Source of the DNA: an uncultured Aquimarina sp.
GTDB taxonomy: Bacteria > Bacteroidota > Bacteroidia > Flavobacteriales > Flavobacteriaceae
Assembly: GCA_947502885.1 (NCBI GenBank)
Contig: CANNBP010000008.1
Location: forward strand, 186,001-250,000
Direction of reading: 5' to 3'
DNA: 64,000 nt
The notes beneath the pieces were generated by a model. That model was not told the DNA's origin. It searched no databases and saw nothing but the letters and a program-made list of their open reading frames with translations. Each line of letters opens with the position of its first letter. Position 1 is the first letter of the stretch. The position numbers were made by a program, and so were the translations under genes. This document shows, piece by piece, positions 63,401 to 64,000 of this stretch.

Positions 63401-64000
63401 TATAAAGTCAGCATTAAAGTCAGCAAACTTAGCTGCCAAAGAAATAGATTATGTAGAAGCGCATGGAACCGGCACTGCTTTGGGTGATCCAATAGAAATT
63501 TCTGCATTAGACACTATATATGGCGAAAATAGAAATCAGAAAAATCCATTAATAGTTGGGTCTGTAAAATCCAATATAGGGCATTTAGAAGCTGCAGCAG
63601 GAGTAGCTGGATTAATAAAAACTATATACTGTCTTAAGTACAGTCAAATACCTAAACAATTACATTATAATATTCCTAATACACATATTAATTGGGAGAA
63701 ATTTAATGTACGTATTCCTGCTAGAGAATTAGGTTGGGATAAAAAAGAAAATGCAACCAGAAAAGCAGGAATTAGCTCTTTTGGTTTTGGAGGTACCAAT
63801 GTTCATGTTATTATTGAGGAAGGACCAGTTCTTGAAGAAAATCAAGATAAAAACTCACTATCAAGATCATTAGAATTAATTGCTCTATCGGGTAAAAACG
63901 AAAAGGCATTACAGGCTCAAGTCGATAATTTAATTAAGCATATAAATGTAAATTCAAAATTATCTTTAGATAGCCTTTCATATAGTTTGTCCCTTACTAG
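60441..64000 (+). CDS. FAAL-ACP-KS-AT polyketide synthase, N-terminal part
   Basis: The gene starts at ATG 60441 and runs off the window after 1186 codons. Residues about 1-600 form a fatty acyl-AMP ligase: LQYTSGSTGDPKG at about 174, GYGMAETT at about 328. An ACP follows at about 620-690 with phosphopantetheine Ser648 in LGMTSFQ. A KS follows at about 705-1126 with Cys873 (DTACSAS), His1008 (HGTGT) and His1048 (NIGHLE), at canonical spacing. After it comes a KS-AT linker (ELIALSGKNEKALQAQV), so an AT domain in cis is expected. FAAL loading means a fatty-acid starter unit. Confidence 0.93.
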   Translation, partial: MLPIDQLSSEENFSEETLLHIFKQHLNQIPNKVLYRFFANGEEENDSRTCIELYKRSEIIASNILEHVNPGDRVLLLYPSGLDFVDAFLGCLMAGVIAVPAFPPQGKRRIGRLEKIVSDCKASMILTTDTVYTKNLKWFSNDVFADVKWLQTDQLTDVLDKSFPKVTSETVAFLQYTSGSTGDPKGVIVDHANIIDNSEIFKSCFHTTPDSVGVSWLPIYHDMGLIGNIIQSLYVGFELVILPPTAFIQKPIRWLKLISKYKGTVSCAPNFAYDVCTNQIKDEDLVGLDLSSWRVAINGSEPIRPDTMNKFADRFESYGFNRTTLFPGYGMAETTLVISGCRFNDEPTVLHLNKNELHEGTIQPYSAIQKDSEEIRLIGNGPVHERLKAKIVNPNTKRVCENDEVGEVWISGASVAKGYWNKEELSKEIFDAYTVNTDGVKNKKDGPYLRTGDMGFLYDDEIYISGRLKEMMIFNGVNHFPQDIERSVQKSHSDLQNNAGVAGTLVVDGTDKLIIVQEVKRTSMRSYDFEEIVKNICEVVLAEHELSVHTIVLLSPGRVSKTSSGKIQRLATKSAYANQTLEGILNTWIQGDSLTNKTKITKDPEPIKKSIVNDELMNWLKDTISQELSIEKSRINTRTSFAELGMTSFQGVRLSGLLSDYVKEEVSPTLIYSYPNIADLVMYLTGEEEHISSSQVDNIDDLQKNEPIAVISMAGKFPGARNIEEFWENLKSGKDAVTEIPKERWDIDEYYKTDVDGYSMNTRWGGFIDEVDMFDASFFGISPREAKLMDPQQRVLLELSNELIERAGYASSDLKGTKTGVYIGVEQVDYSAYLQNNKADLYSGTGAALSIISNRLSYYYDFRGPSMSIDTACSASLTSIHTAAKDIRNGECTMAIAGGISLILSPHITVALSQANMMSKDGKCKTFDDSANGYVRSEGCGLVLLKPLSKAIEDGDKIECVIRGSAVNQDGRSNGLTAPNGLAQQEVIKSALKSANLAAKEIDYVEAHGTGTALGDPIEISALDTIYGENRNQKNPLIVGSVKSNIGHLEAAAGVAGLIKTIYCLKYSQIPKQLHYNIPNTHINWEKFNVRIPARELGWDKKENATRKAGISSFGFGGTNVHVIIEEGPVLEENQDKNSLSRSLELIALSGKNEKALQAQVDNLIKHINVNSKLSLDSLSYSLSLT

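Overview
The window is AT-rich DNA from a marine-type member of the Bacteroidetes, most likely a flavobacterium of the Aquimarina kind. This rests on lipoprotein signals ending in a short lipobox Cys, TAnnTTTG -7 promoter boxes, A-rich ribosome-binding regions, UpxY-type NusG paralogues, fasciclin, M57 and TPR-CHAT proteins, and a FAAL-ACP-KS polyketide synthase. The genus is an inference. No rRNA, tRNA or CRISPR array was seen.

0-5.3 kb and 21.6-24 kb: two related loci, each with a seven-TM AraC-type regulator followed by NHL-repeat lipoproteins. All five of these genes have the same compact promoter: CGGTCGA, exactly 19 bases, a TAnnTTTG-like box, then 22-24 bases to the start codon. The second locus ends in a 36-codon gene for a double-glycine-leader peptide.

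5.4-21.5 kb: an accessory region in which every gene is on the plus strand. Mostly single, unrelated small genes (PIN, two S41 peptidases, SRPBCC, LMW-PTP-like, VOC, lipoproteins, a SUKH-like protein, ankyrin, a YwqG-like protein) are separated by long spacers. The spacers carry diverged copies of the same repeats and remains of broken genes, including an ASCH-domain pseudogene. It looks like an old cassette-type or immunity-gene array.

24-34.8 kb: mostly ordinary genes: a serine hydrolase, a membrane XRE regulator, mfd with a tandem hairpin repeat behind it, a PAS protein, a lipoprotein, a beta-barrel-like protein, a hexapeptide acetyltransferase and a fasciclin lipoprotein. A strong hairpin plus terminator between mfd and the PAS gene may be a small RNA.

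35-50.4 kb: a co-directional surface-polysaccharide operon (Wzx flippase, Wzy-like membrane protein, asparagine-synthase-like protein, two ATP-grasp paralogues, glycosyltransferase, FemAB-like transferase, DUF354, deacetylase, sugar transferase, Wza-like exporter, Wzc-like kinase). The ligase and aminoacyltransferase content suggests amide-linked decoration.

50.9-57.3 kb: a compact signalling module: ECF sigma factor, TPR-type anti-sigma, small lipoprotein, S8 protease lipoprotein and a TPR-CHAT (caspase-like) membrane protein. It is the best candidate here for an undescribed proteolytic system.

57.3-64 kb: a long untranslated leader with an ops-like element, an UpxY/RfaH-type antiterminator, a class III aminotransferase, and the first 3.5 kb of a FAAL-ACP-KS-AT polyketide synthase that runs off the end. 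Together they look like the start of a lipid-primed PKS/NRPS operon.
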